This document shows positions 1 through 8,912 of a stretch of DNA of 64,000 bases, one piece after another. The notes under the pieces were generated by a model, which was not told where the DNA came from, ran no database searches, and saw nothing but the letters and a program-made list of their open reading frames with translations. The position numbers and the translations under genes are program-made. The DNA is from Azolla caroliniana (lineage: Eukaryota; Polypodiophyta): positions 1,612,001-1,676,000 of the forward strand of contig JBHGNT010000017.1 in the NCBI GenBank assembly GCA_043228905.1, written 5' to 3'. Position 1 is the first letter of the stretch; every line of letters begins with the position of its first letter.

Positions 1-348
1 CCGACTGATGTATATATATATATTTATGCCTCATATCCACTCCATGATTCTATCTGACTATTATATATTTGCCTCCATCTTTACCCTATCGTTTGTTTAT
101 CCATGACGACTCCACCCCAGCTGTGCTAATTTACATCACATACATGTACTCCCTCTACCCCGTCACGTCTGTTATTTACATAACCTACATCTAAAGTATA
201 TACACCCCATACGTCATTTACACATTACGCAGTCCAGGTAGACTCAATTTTCGGACATTCAGAGTTTAATTGATTGGAGATTATTTGAGAAGGGGGCCGC
301 GCGAACGTGAGCCCCCACAGCCACAAATTATGACCTGCACTCTCCCAC
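1..348. repeat. Duplicated U1 3'-flank segment (copy 1)
   Basis: This AT-rich stretch matches, with small indels, the DNA downstream of the second U1 gene at about 38,519-38,890. Shared words include TATCGTTTGTTTATC, the run ending TACATGTACTCCCTCTACC, and the TTCGG...ACATTCAGA...TTTAAT block that leads into the U1 3' end. A weaker version lies at 46,600-46,790. It is best read as one copy of a segmental duplication carrying U1 and its flank. No protein gene is visible in it. Confidence 0.7.
289..347 (-). pseudogene. U1 snRNA 3'-terminal fragment
   Basis: On the minus strand this is the last ~60 nt of a U1 snRNA: the GTGGGAGAGTGCA segment, the Sm site (TAATTTGTGG, plus-strand complement at about 321-331) and the GC-rich terminal stem-loop with the GCGCGGCC side. 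The 5' two thirds, including the 5'-splice-site pairing sequence, stem-loops I-II and the promoter, are absent. It stops abruptly at about 347. It sits just downstream of a complete U1 gene in the same orientation, so it looks like a truncated tandem copy. It cannot encode a functional RNA. Confidence 0.8.
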
Positions 349-438
349 CCAGACTGGTTTATATATATGGCTCCATTTACAATTCCATGATGCTCTCGCG
401 CTATTATATATATACATTCATTTCTCCATGACAATCAG

Positions 439-656
439 AGGAATTACATTCATTTACAATTCCATGATACTCTCTTATCTCTCTATTCTATATATAGATC
501 CATTACCATGATAGCTAGTTTGTTGAATTTTGGATTATTTTCCGCTGGGAATTGGGTGAGGAATTACATTCATTTACAATTCCATGATACTCTCTTCTCT
601 CTCTATTCTATATAGATCCATTACGATGATAGCTAGTTTGTTGAATTTTGGATTAT
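439..656. repeat. Tandem direct repeat, 120-bp period
   Basis: Two ~95-bp copies (439-532 and 559-656) begin GAGGAATTACATTCATTT and end TTGAATTTTGGATTATTT, with an offset of 120 bp and a handful of differences. The second runs straight into the 3' end of the intact U1 gene, and the ATTATTTGAGAAGGGGG junction is also seen at the truncated U1 fragment at 280-297. The array therefore consists of U1 3'-flank units and probably arose by unequal exchange. Confidence 0.75.
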
Positions 657-663
657 TTGAGAA

Positions 664-826
664 GGGGGCCGCGCGAACGCGAGCCCCCACTGCCACAAAT
701 TATGACGTGCACTCTCCCACATTGGGGAGATGCTAGGGCAAACAGCCCCTCCGGCAGTGCAATGGAGGCGCCGGCCCTAAGCCATCGGCCTTGCTGATCA
801 CCGATAGACCCCGCCCAGGTAAGTAT
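664..826 (-). ncRNA. U1 spliceosomal snRNA
   Basis: The minus strand encodes a complete plant-type U1 snRNA of about 163 nt. It starts ATACTTACCTGG (complement of 815-826), the sequence that pairs with 5' splice sites. It contains the U1A-binding loop core ATTGCAC (757-763), the Sm-site region ATAATTTGTGG (693-703) and a terminal GC stem-loop at 664-690. Stem-loop I has an intact stem (TCGG/CCGA), but its loop reads GATCAGCAAGG rather than the usual GAUCAnGAAGG that binds U1-70K. A proper snRNA promoter precedes it. The RNA would act in the nucleus in 5'-splice-site recognition. The shared loop variant leaves some doubt about whether it is a major functional copy. The 3' end is estimated from family length. 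Confidence 0.92.
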
Positions 827-848
827 GTTTAGCTGCTGCTCAAACCAC

Positions 849-892
849 TCAATTTATAGCTCCCTTCCTCCCCGTCCTCTCTATGTGGGACA
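849..892 (-). promoter_or_regulatory. Plant snRNA promoter (USE + TATA) of U1
   Basis: On the minus strand, TGTCCCACATAG (complement of 881-892) matches the plant upstream sequence element RTCCCACATCG, and TATAAATTGA (complement of 849-858) is the TATA box about 32 nt before the U1 start. USE and TATA centres are about 33 bp apart, the spacing known for RNA polymerase II snRNA genes in plants (polymerase III genes use about 10 bp less). Homology with the other U1 copies continues upstream to about position 960. Confidence 0.88.
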
Positions 893-960
893 AATAGAAG
901 ATATACTCTATCTACACTTTTCCATTTCTGCTCTTTTTTGTATTTATTCGCCATGGCCCA

Positions 961-1443
961 TGACACACACGGTGGGGCCGTGCCTACAAATTACGAAACT
1001 TTTTCTCGACTATTTCATGGTGTTTCCACATGGTCGACAAATAGTTTATGCATGTGGAGTTACATTAGGGAAAATGCATCGAATGCATGGCTCCCCCCAA
1101 CGCCGAGAAGTGTGCCTTAATGTCTCGATTGAATGACTCCTCTGTCCAAGAAAGTTTACAGTTATCCTCCAAGCCACGACACCAACAAAATGTCCACATG
1201 TAGTCTTCATTCCTTGGGCAAATTCACTTGTGACGACACATCTTGGCACTTTGTTGCACAAGATTTCCTGCGCATGGACAATGGTTGATCGAAAAAACAT
1301 ACAATGAACTTTGGGTTGTGTTCTTAGAAGCATCAAAGAATCAACCATCGGTCTAGAACAAAAAGTTTCATGTTACCTGAGCGTATGTCATACGGATTCC
1401 CACTTCCATCATTTCGACCCACCCTGCACAAATTCTCTGATGT
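961..1443. other. Intergenic, nothing recognised
   Basis: Beyond the U1 upstream homology there is no coding region, RNA gene or repeat that I can support. The short open frames lack any family resemblance. Confidence 0.5.
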
Positions 1444-2330
1444 TTGTATGCAACATTTGAGGCACGTGGAATACTGTCAATCCCAATTTGTACAACATTC
1501 ACACCCATCGCACTAATCTTATGGTTAACATGGGTTACACCACCACATATCATAATGGGATGTAGTCAATGTGGAATATCGACGTTCTCTCGTCATGGGT
1601 GGTACTATAACATGTTCTTGTTATCGATAATATTTAGTGGGCCCTACTCGGTTGTTGAATGGTTTCCTTGTACTACGGCAACAATGTGTGAGTTCTTGCT
1701 TCAAAACACCATATGCCTATACGGGTGTGTGGAGAATGTAGTGGCAAGCATGTGAGAGTTCAATGCCAATGAAGCCACATAGCTCTTCGAGCAACTAGGA
1801 GTTAACCTATCCCTTACGATTGCTTAATAGCCCATTTAAGCCAATGGGAAGATAGAGCTTGGGCACGGTCCGATAAACAAGGCTATTGGCTGAGCTTGTG
1901 AATGAAGGGATGGTGATTGGCCTCCTTGTGGGTCGAGAGGACCACCCACAACTCATCAAAAGGGTTCATGCCAACTGAGCTCGTGTATGGTCTAAAGGTG
2001 TTAACGCACAAAGAAGAGACGATCACATCGTACGTGGCAATGTCCTGCCAAGGGGAGATTTGACAATACGCATTAACTACGACCAAGAAAGATCGATGAC
2101 GGAGACTGGGCGATCGTGTGCCACAACTGCCCCGAAGACCAACACAACTGAAAGAAGAAGTTCATGTGGTCATGGTTTGGGCCGTATGTGTGATCAACGA
2201 GAATGAAAAGATCGTGTACGACCTCGCTAAACTAGATAGTAGGGAAAAAAAGGTATGATATTCAAGAAGCGGTAGGACGAGATGCTAGACCTCGATGGCA
2301 TTCACGACGACAATGACGACGAGGAGCAAG
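1444..2330 (+). pseudogene. Decayed Ty3/gypsy integrase remnant (plus strand)
   Basis: Read on the plus strand with frameshifts and stops, fragments align with the integrase of the gypsy element H at 60.9-62.4 kb. In order: a CEFLLQN...YGCVENVVA segment (about 1,660-1,750) corresponds to CQFLLEE...YGCVGQVIA; GVNLSLTIA (about 1,800-1,825) to GVRLSLTTA; a block reading RTTHNSSKGFMPTELVYG (about 1,938-1,990) to RTTHSSITGYMPAELMTG; and DDGDWAIV near 2,095-2,120 plus a WFGPYV segment near 2,175-2,195 to the C-terminal chromatin/GPY region. No intact frame longer than about 100 residues remains. It is an old, non-functional insertion whose LTRs are not recognisable. Confidence 0.7.
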
Positions 2331-2624
2331 CATTGGGAAGCGATGGCGGCCACAAGTGACCACCTTCAGTCACCCCATTCTTGGCGTATACGGGTGGACG
2401 TGGGGGTTTCACGAGGTGGATGTTGTCACGTGGCGAGACCAAAGGAGGAATGCAGGGCAATGAGGGGGAAAGGGGAAGATGTAAAAAGATCAATGTAAAT
2501 AAAATCTAAAAAGGTTATAACAATAAAAAGTCAAAGACCCTACTGATTGTGGAGTTGTAGTGTCCCTTGGCCACTTCAACAATAGGAATATAGTTGTCAC
2601 ACGACACAATCACATCAAATACGT

Positions 2625-2697
2625 AGTTAGTGAGGATTGAACCTGCAACCTCACATCTACAAAACGAACGTCATGCTTAACCATCTAGATATGAGCA
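2625..2697 (-). other. tRNA-like / SINE-like sequence
   Basis: The minus strand carries TGGTTAAGCATG (box A-like, complement of 2,672-2,683) and GGTTCAATCC (box B-like, complement of 2,634-2,643) with about 30 bp between them, the spacing of an internal polymerase III promoter. The anticodon arm can be drawn only with wobble pairs and an oversized loop, and there is no clean acceptor stem. A decayed tRNA or tRNA-derived SINE head is more likely than a working tRNA gene. Confidence 0.4.
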
Positions 2698-2742
2698 TGT
2701 ATTTGTATATAATAGAGTATTGTATATTCTAGTATATATACA

Positions 2743-2869
2743 TTCCAGAATATTCTAGAGCCTTTAGTGTATTCTAGAAATATTTTATGGTGTATTCTAA
2801 ACATGTATAATCTAGAGATATTTGTTAGGTATATTCTAGAGATACTCAATCTTAGAACTTGTATAAATA
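2743..2869 (+). promoter_or_regulatory. Heat-shock-element-like cluster upstream of a TATA box
   Basis: TTC and GAA modules repeat with the 2-bp spacing of heat shock elements: TTC-CA-GAA-TA-TTC-TA-GAG at 2,743-2,760, TTC-TA-GAA at 2,772-2,779, TTC-TA-AAC near 2,795 and TTC-TA-GAG at 2,834-2,841. A TATA box (TATAAATA, 2,862-2,869) follows about 20 bp later. This is the layout of a heat-inducible promoter, as known in the LTR of the Arabidopsis copia element ONSEN. It may be part of a solo LTR, but I could not fix LTR ends. The interpretation is inferred from sequence only. Confidence 0.5.
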
Positions 2870-3058
2870 CTTGTAATCTCTTTCATACCTTCCAAGGGAT
2901 TCAACACCAGTCATTGACAAATTAATATAGTATTCTAATTTCGCGCCATCTTGTCTCCTTGCTCTTCTTATCTTTGTCTTCATGGTCTTGTTTCGTGCCC
3001 AACTTCTTAAGTTCCTCGCCTCGTCGTCCCCAACTTCCTGAGTTTCTAGCCTCGTCAC

Positions 3059-4730
3059 TTATAGCTCGTCTAGCTCCATGTCCTTGTAGGCATCCTCTTC
3101 CTCCACCTCCAAATCCGGATCTGGATCCGGCTCCGGCTCGTGTCCCTTCTTGAAGGCCTTTATTTGCTTCCTTGCAACCAATATTGCTATCCTTGTTCCA
3201 TTGAGCTCCGCCAAGTGGTAGGTCGCGTTGTCATTGGCGCTCGTCGCCACGTATGGCCCGAACCACCGTCATGCGAACTTCTGAGTCGACTTGTGTTGAT
3301 TGTTGAGACTGTTGTCGTAGACCAGCACCCAATCGCCTTCTTTGATCTTCTTTGGTCTCAATCGGTGCGTCATGTCGAACCGATCCTTACTCTTCATCCT
3401 CGCCTCCTTTAACTTTGCCTTCACCGATTCCATTTCCTCTAGATGCCTCTCCAGTTGTCGAATCCGCGCAACCAGCAACTCTTCCCGGCTCATTTCGTCT
3501 AATCAGTCGACCAACGTCCATGATGTTATTGTTCTCTCCACTGGAATGATCGGCTTTTGTTCGAACATGAGTTCGGCCGACATGTATCCGGTTATAGAAT
3601 TGTGCGTAGTTCGGTCGGCCCATAGTGCATATGTAAGAAGTCTCAGCCAATTTCCGACTCGTCTGTCGTAGGCTCATACTATCGCTTTGACAATCGGCTC
3701 GTGCCCTCTTTCAACCTTCCCGTTCGCCAAATCACATCCTCGATCAAGAACCGACATACTATTGTAGTCGTCTTGTTCGTTAATGCTCAGCCCTCTACCT
3801 AGTTCGTCAGGTCTTCTCTTGCTAACACCAAGTATTGGATCTGTCCTACACCAGTCGGCATCGTTAATATATCAACCATCCACTTAAAGTGAATGGTCGA
3901 CGAGTAGGTCGGGTACAGTTTGTCACGGTGCCCGACTCCGAAATGTACCTAGCAACTATCACACATCGACACAAAATGATGCACATCTTTGTACATCCCC
4001 GACCACCAGTACTTCTCTTTCAGCCTTTCGAAAGTCACTCACGTTCCTCGGTGTCCGGACCAAGGACTCTAGTGGATGTCCAACAGCAACACTGACGAGT
4101 CTTTCGCCCGCGTCACCACCCAGAGTGGTGGGTTGTTCCTCCTCTTCGAATGCTGCCATATCACCCCGTCTCGCAAGAAGAACTTGTAATCCTTTCTCTG
4201 GATTCGACCGACCTCTTCCTTCATCCACAATGCATCATCTATCATCGTGCTTAGGAACCGTCCTATACGAGGCCACTCCTCGTTGTAATCATCCTTGTTG
4301 AACTTGTTCAAGGTTGGAGTGATTCGCCTGTTTACTGACAATTAAGTTGACTCGAAGAAGTCCATGCCAACATCCTCGTCTTCTGATACCATGACATTCT
4401 CATTGTCGTATCACCCTCTCGATAGCATGTCAACCATGGCATTATCCTTTCCAGAGATGTGTCGTATCTCCGGATCGAGGGACTTAATGTATGTGATCCA
4501 CCTGAGCATTGCCAGGTCAAAAGTCGCGCATCTGGAAACCATCCCAAGGATCGGGAGGCAGTCTTTCTTGATTATCACCTTCATCCCAATCAGGTACTCT
4601 TTGTCGGCCTTTACCGCCGAAACAATACCCCATAGTTTGCGCTAAACATGGGCGTATCCTCTGTGTCGCTCACTAAGAACCTTCGCGTCAAATCGGATGG
4701 CATTGTCATGAAGGATTCCGACCATATGAA
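3059..4730 (-). pseudogene. Decayed Ty3/gypsy pol (RNase H-integrase) remnant
   Basis: The minus strand matches gypsy element H (60.9-62.9 kb) throughout but is broken by stops and frameshifts. From the 5' side: RNase H tail with GKDNAMVDMLS-like coding near 4,430-4,460; linker and integrase zinc region at 4,069-4,341 (FFLRDGVIW against FFLENGLIW); integrase core fragments at 3,500-4,000; MSREELLVARIRQLE (about 3,450-3,493); the LRPKKIKEGDWVLVYD segment; and the tail TYHLAELNGTRI near 3,180-3,230. In this copy RNase H and integrase segments appear to lie in one frame separated by a TAA near 4,342, which suggests the family's pol was originally continuous. It ends in an acidic tail. No intact domain remains. 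Confidence 0.8.
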
Positions 4731-5050
4731 GAAATGGAGTTGGATGTGCGTGAACGTGTGTGTGCACGGATGCACACGAATTAAGTGTTAGGTACAAACA
4801 TATGTAAATAGCATAGGACTAGTGAGTACTAGGGAGTATTTACATAGTTTGCGCTAAACATGGGCGTATCCTTTGTGTCGCTCACTAAGGACCTTCGCGT
4901 CAAATCGGATGGCATTGTCATGAAGGATTCCGACCATATGAAGAAACGGAGTTGGATGCGCGTGAACGTGTGTGTGCACGGATGCACACGAATTAAGTGT
5001 TAGGTACAAACATATGTAAATAGCATAGGACTAGTGAGTACTAGGGAGTA
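4631..5050. repeat. Tandem duplication of a 212-bp unit
   Basis: 4,631-4,838 is repeated at 4,843-5,050 with an offset of exactly 212 bp and only a few substitutions. The unit starts CATAGTTTGCGCTAAACATG, includes the 5' edge of the gypsy RNase H remnant, and ends AGTACTAGGGAGTA. Near-identity indicates a recent duplication that took place after the gypsy copy had already decayed. Confidence 0.9.
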
Positions 5051-5117
5051 GGATTTAATGGGCACTTTAAAGACCCGCACGGATAGAGAGGATACGGGGA
5101 TTTGATGTGAGGAAATC

Positions 5118-5180
5118 GGGGGGGGGGGGGGGGATCTCTAACAATGATCACGATGTAACGCCCCCCCCCCCCCCCCCCCC
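5118..5180. repeat. G16 / C20 homopolymer inverted repeat
   Basis: A run of 16 G (5,118-5,133) is followed after 27 bp by a run of 20 C (5,161-5,180). The two runs can pair as a perfect G:C hairpin on either strand, and each could also form G-quadruplex-type structures. Exact lengths may be affected by sequencing or assembly of homopolymers. Confidence 0.85.
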
Positions 5181-5674
5181 TTGTGCTATTAAAGGGGAGG
5201 CTTGAGCCTGTTTTAAGGATCCATGATCGGGGAGGACGAAGTGCTCTCGGTTTGAGTACCGATATCTCTCTCTCTCTCTCTCTCTTCCCCGCTCTCTGTT
5301 TTCTTATGTGTGTGTGTTTCGTGCTGATCTGGGAAAGGAGGTGAAGCCTCTGCTCACGCAGGAAGCTCGTGAGCTCCCGAGTAGAGGTTCATCGTTCTAT
5401 GGGTGTTCGTGGTGGTCGTAGTTCAGAGCACCATTGCCAGCCAAGTCCGGTTGTAAACATTCATTCTATGTTAATCATTAGTATTTTGTTGTGTCTCTTC
5501 TTGTGTTGGGTATTTCCACGTAGTTCCTGCTTGTTGTTGTTCGCTGCGCACCCATTCTGTCTCTGGTGTGTACGTGTCCGAGTCTGTGGGTTCGTCAACT
5601 CATTACTATTGTCCAACAGCCTGACTAGAACAATACCTTTCTTCAAGCCCTTGTGCTAACTGTTCGGGATCCGG
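5181..5674 (+). other. LTR-like or leader-like non-coding stretch
   Basis: No gene is visible. A TATTAAAGG motif (about 5,188), a CT microsatellite (about 5,262-5,285) and T/GT-rich sequence give it the look of the R-U5 part of a plus-strand LTR, since other LTRs in this window also carry GA/CT tracts. No second copy, primer binding site or target duplication was found, so it is left unassigned. The GTGCTAA words at 5,184 and 5,653 are the only internal repeat noted. Confidence 0.3.
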
Positions 5675-5788
5675 TGTCGCGTTATTACACGCGTGTGTGT
5701 AGAAGGGGCGGGACCACGGGGGTCTCGGACGAGGGAGAAAAGGGATGCCAAGAAAACCAACACCAGATACGGCCTGGATGCAACCGAA

Positions 5789-5840
<52 letters not shown>

Positions 5841-6497
5841 CGTGCGCACTACACCGACTCTTATGCACAGGAAACAAAGGGGTGGAAACACCCAACATTA
5901 CCAGAGATGCGAATGTGCACAACCGAACATATATATATATATATTACAATGGAACAGTTACAACTCCGGCTCCGAGCCGGACTAAGGTAAGTTAGGTCAC
6001 AATAGTTGTCTGACGCCAAGCCACCGTTGGGGAGCTCTTGGGCTTGTCGCGCCGAGCGGGGTCTTGCACAGGAAGCCGAGCCGAAGTAAACCTACAAAGG
6101 GGGGAAGATACTACCACGGCCACGAGCCGGTTACACTCAGAAGAAGAGAAGTTAACCTAACAGCTTTGCTACCATAGTTGCAGCTCGACTTCTCGAGAAG
6201 GAGAAGACTAAAGGAGACAAAAGAAGGAAGAATGAAGCTAACCCTAGAAAAACACGAAATGGTATACCCTTTGTGAATCAAAATGGGCAACCCTTTCACA
6301 AAGGGTGCTCCCTTCCTTTTATAGAACAAGGAGAGGGACGCATTACAATGTGACATAAATCCCGACTTAAATGGGATTCTTTGTCCCGACTTGACTCCTA
6401 TTATTCACACGTTTTACAAGGGTGAGCACACACGATGCACTCCGCCGATTCTCCCGTTATTTTCCGATTCCACCTAGGGACGGTTTTCTCCACAACA
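5675..6497 (-). repeat. LTR of element E (D-related family, 823 bp)
   Basis: On the minus strand this runs from TGTTGTGGAGAAAACC to a terminal ...CGCGACA, the TG...CA form of an LTR, and is preceded by the polypurine tract AGGTGGGGGCAGA (complement of 6,498-6,510), nearly the same as that of element D. It contains the promoter-side words TATAAAAGGAAGGGAGC and CCCTTTGTGAAAGGG shared with D's LTR, plus a 47-bp GA tract (5,792-5,838) and an AT repeat. It is the 3' LTR of a minus-strand element whose body continues at 6,498-7,663. It is diverged from D's LTR. Confidence 0.75.
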
Positions 6498-7663
6498 TCT
6501 GCCCCCACCTAACCGTGCATCCACCGATATGCGCCAAAATGGACTCTTGCTGGAGAAGACCGGCCCACGCTTATCCTTCACCTTCTGGATCGACATCCAT
6601 TCCAAGCCGATCGTTGTCACTATCCATGTCGTCTGGGTCCGGTTCATCCTCGTGCGCTTACCTCTCCGTAGGCCCATTCGACCCGTCAATAGGTCGTTCA
6701 TCACGACCTCGTAGCACGCGCACTTCATTGTTGGCCTTTCACTTGGCCGAATGCACGCTCCGCTCTCCGTAAGTCCGGGGTCCTCCGCTTGAGGAGCACT
6801 TGTAACGGCCCGCTTGGCCTCAGTCCGTTGCCACGTTGTCTTGGTCGCCGTCTTTGCCGCCGCTACCGTCTGTCACTCTCGGTCTCACACGGCTCTCGGG
6901 CCAGATGCTAGAGTCTCTAGAGTCGGTGCGTGCGAAGTCCCGGCACCACCGCTTCCCTTTTGCCTGTGGGTGTCCTCTACGTCCGAGGAATACTCGTAGT
7001 AGCTTGCTTGGCCCCTCTTTCGTCTTGCGCCGTTGCCGCCGGGTTGAAGCCTTTTGCTCGCCGTCTTCCCCTTGCCCCCACCAGCTTGTCATCTCGGGCT
7101 TGGCTTGCCACGCCAGTCGTTGCCACTTCGACTAAGCCGTTGAGACCTCCGAAGCGGGCGTGGAGGATCCTTCTCCGGCCTGTATCTTCCCCGGTTTTCG
7201 ACCCGTGCAGCTCATCGCGCACCCCTTTCCGCGTTCCCGGCACCACCGCGTGCGTGCCATCCTTTACTCGTGCTCCGATTCGGCCGTCGATAGCCACTTG
7301 CACGATTCTTCTTCAACTCTGGGTGTGCCCTTCTTAGCTTGGCACACCGCCCGTACTTGCCCTTACTGGCTCCTTCAGAAAACGTAACCGGCCAGTAGGG
7401 GGTTCGCACTTAGACAACTTCCGTCTTGTCGACTATTGTCGATGCCGGGTCTCGTTCCTTGCTGCCACCAACCTTCTCTCTCAGTCTTACGTTGCCACGT
7501 TGGCCGAATAGCCGGAGTCTCCGGATCGGTGTGAAGATCCCATAGGGTTGGTCTTTGTTTCGTTGCTTGCCGAAATTCGGGTGTCTTTTGTTTGAGTCCC
7601 TCCCGGACTCTCCTCGTGTCTCCCGCGTAGTCGGGTCCCGCTTCCCGCCGCCACCGGCTTTCT
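6498..7663 (-). mobile_element. Element E internal region (D-related, left part)
   Basis: This is non-coding retroelement interior on the minus strand. It shares with the 3' half of D the recurrent block CGGCCAACGTGGCAACGT (complement about 7,489-7,508), the AAGACACCCGAATTTCG block, GGCGGCGGGAAGCGGGACCCG, and the CTGGCCGGTTACG...GAAGGAGCC segment next to the polypurine tract. It was split by insertion of copia element C at 7,663/34,243, and the other side resumes at 34,243. No long reading frame is conserved, as in D. Confidence 0.7.
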
Positions 7664-7704
7664 TGTAGAAGATTGCTTGCGGAAGCGTTAGAAAGAACAA
7701 TACA

Positions 7705-7748
<44 letters not shown>

Positions 7749-8085
7749 AAAACACACTATTTTCCAAAATTATATGAATACTCTGTGCTCTGTATCTACA
7801 ACGCGCTCATCAGCGCTATTTATACAAGTCCACACGGGACTGTTAGAAGTATGGTGTACTTCAATGCTCACACGAGCATCTGACACTAACTACGAGACTA
7901 TAACTGCCTAGTAGTCTAACCTATACTAGGCTTCCGGTTACAGATTGGATCCGGCATACCGGCTCCCCAGCTCACTGGTCCTTACTGCTTACCGGCTTGG
8001 TTGCTCACCGGCATACCGATTCATCTCGCTTACCGGCTCAGGCTTATTCAGCCGATTCGGCTCTGGTTGAGCTTGCCGCTCAACA
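7664..8085 (-). repeat. 3' LTR of copia element C (422 bp)
   Basis: TG...CA ended, and matched by 33,819-34,242 with a few percent substitutions and small indels. The polypurine tract lies immediately inside (complement CTCCCCCT at 8,086-8,093), which marks this as the 3' copy. It carries a GA microsatellite at 7,709-7,746, which is a CT tract in the element's sense strand. A CTATTTATAC motif near 7,815-7,825 reads in the sense strand as a TATA-like GTATAAATAG. Confidence 0.92.
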
Positions 8086-8441
8086 CTCCCCCTCAAGCTC
8101 AACCTGAGGTAGGGTCGTAGTGTCAACCTCTGTGGCAGCCGGTTCTTCCAACCGACTTCTCCTGGCGTCGCTTCGCCTTGCTCGCGTCCTTGTTCGGTCT
8201 GGTCCCATTTGCCGCGACCCTTTTGGTTCTACGCGCCTCGACCTTCGGCATGTCTGCTCAATAGGCCCATCTCAGCTCCTTCGCTGCTATGACTCCGACG
8301 CTTGCCGATCCATCGGTTCCACCGTGATGGCATCAACTTCCGCTGCGTCCGTGTCTCCTTGGCCTCTCGTTGATCCGACTCATCCGGATCCGTCTGTTGA
8401 TCCGAATTGGTTGTCTCCAACTCGTTCCAGCTCTTGTCCGA
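8086..8441 (-). pseudogene. Copia C: C-terminal extension, last segment
   Basis: On the minus strand this continues the frame that leaves off at 18,271 (...ESEDTDSD | KSWNELETTNSDQQTDPDES...) and ends in an acidic/basic low-complexity tail before the polypurine tract. It belongs to an extension of roughly 200 residues beyond the RNase H domain of element C. Element A is inserted exactly at this join, with the TCCGA duplication. No function is known to me. Confidence 0.6.
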
Positions 8442-8861
8442 TGTTACCGGCTGGCAAGGAGTCCAAAATACGGAGTGAAGGGATTAATTAGATATGGTTG
8501 TAAATGAGCATAGTGTGGACGGACGGACTGGAAACGGTATGCCGTTCTAGTTCCGGACGGATCCCGAATAGGTGCGAGAGGCACCGTTTTGTACTACGGG
8601 CCGGAAACCTATTTAAAGGCCCGGACCCCATTGTAATGACAGCGGATAATTAATAGAGATTATGATGTTTATACTTCTGTCTTGATTTCCGTTCTGTAAT
8701 CACTGTTATATCTTACGCGTGTAATTAACCAAAGCAATCTAATCGTGTAACCTACGTAAGTCGGTGTAATCGTTGAATCTTAATCCTATGCCGTAATCAC
8801 CCTTTGGTGAAGTGTCTCCGTGACACCTTGTGTTAGGCCTTGTCCGGCATAACCTATAACA
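8442..8861 (+). repeat. 5' LTR of element A (420 bp)
   Basis: TGTTACCGG...CTATAACA. The likely TATA box is CTATTTAAAGG near 8,609-8,619, inside the inverted words CGGGCCGG/GGCCCGG. It is identical to the 3' LTR except at one position. Confidence 0.95.
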
Positions 8862-8865
8862 CAGT

Positions 8866-8886
8866 TTTGGCGACCACGATTCCTGC
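8866..8886 (+). promoter_or_regulatory. Probable primer binding site of element A
   Basis: TTTTGGCGACCACGATTCC begins about five bases after the LTR end. TGG followed by a sequence able to pair with a tRNA 3' end is the expected form. It is not the initiator-Met site used by the copia elements here. The cognate tRNA was not identified. Confidence 0.5.
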
Positions 8887-8912
8887 TTTCTCGCAGCGAA
8901 CGACGGTAATGG

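Noticed and set aside
2625-2697. Functional tRNA gene
   Set aside because: Box A and B are present but the acceptor stem and anticodon stem do not pair well, so it is kept only as a tRNA-like sequence.
5693-5995. Coding frames made of Arg-Glu repeats
   Set aside because: They are translations of the GA microsatellite in LTR E.
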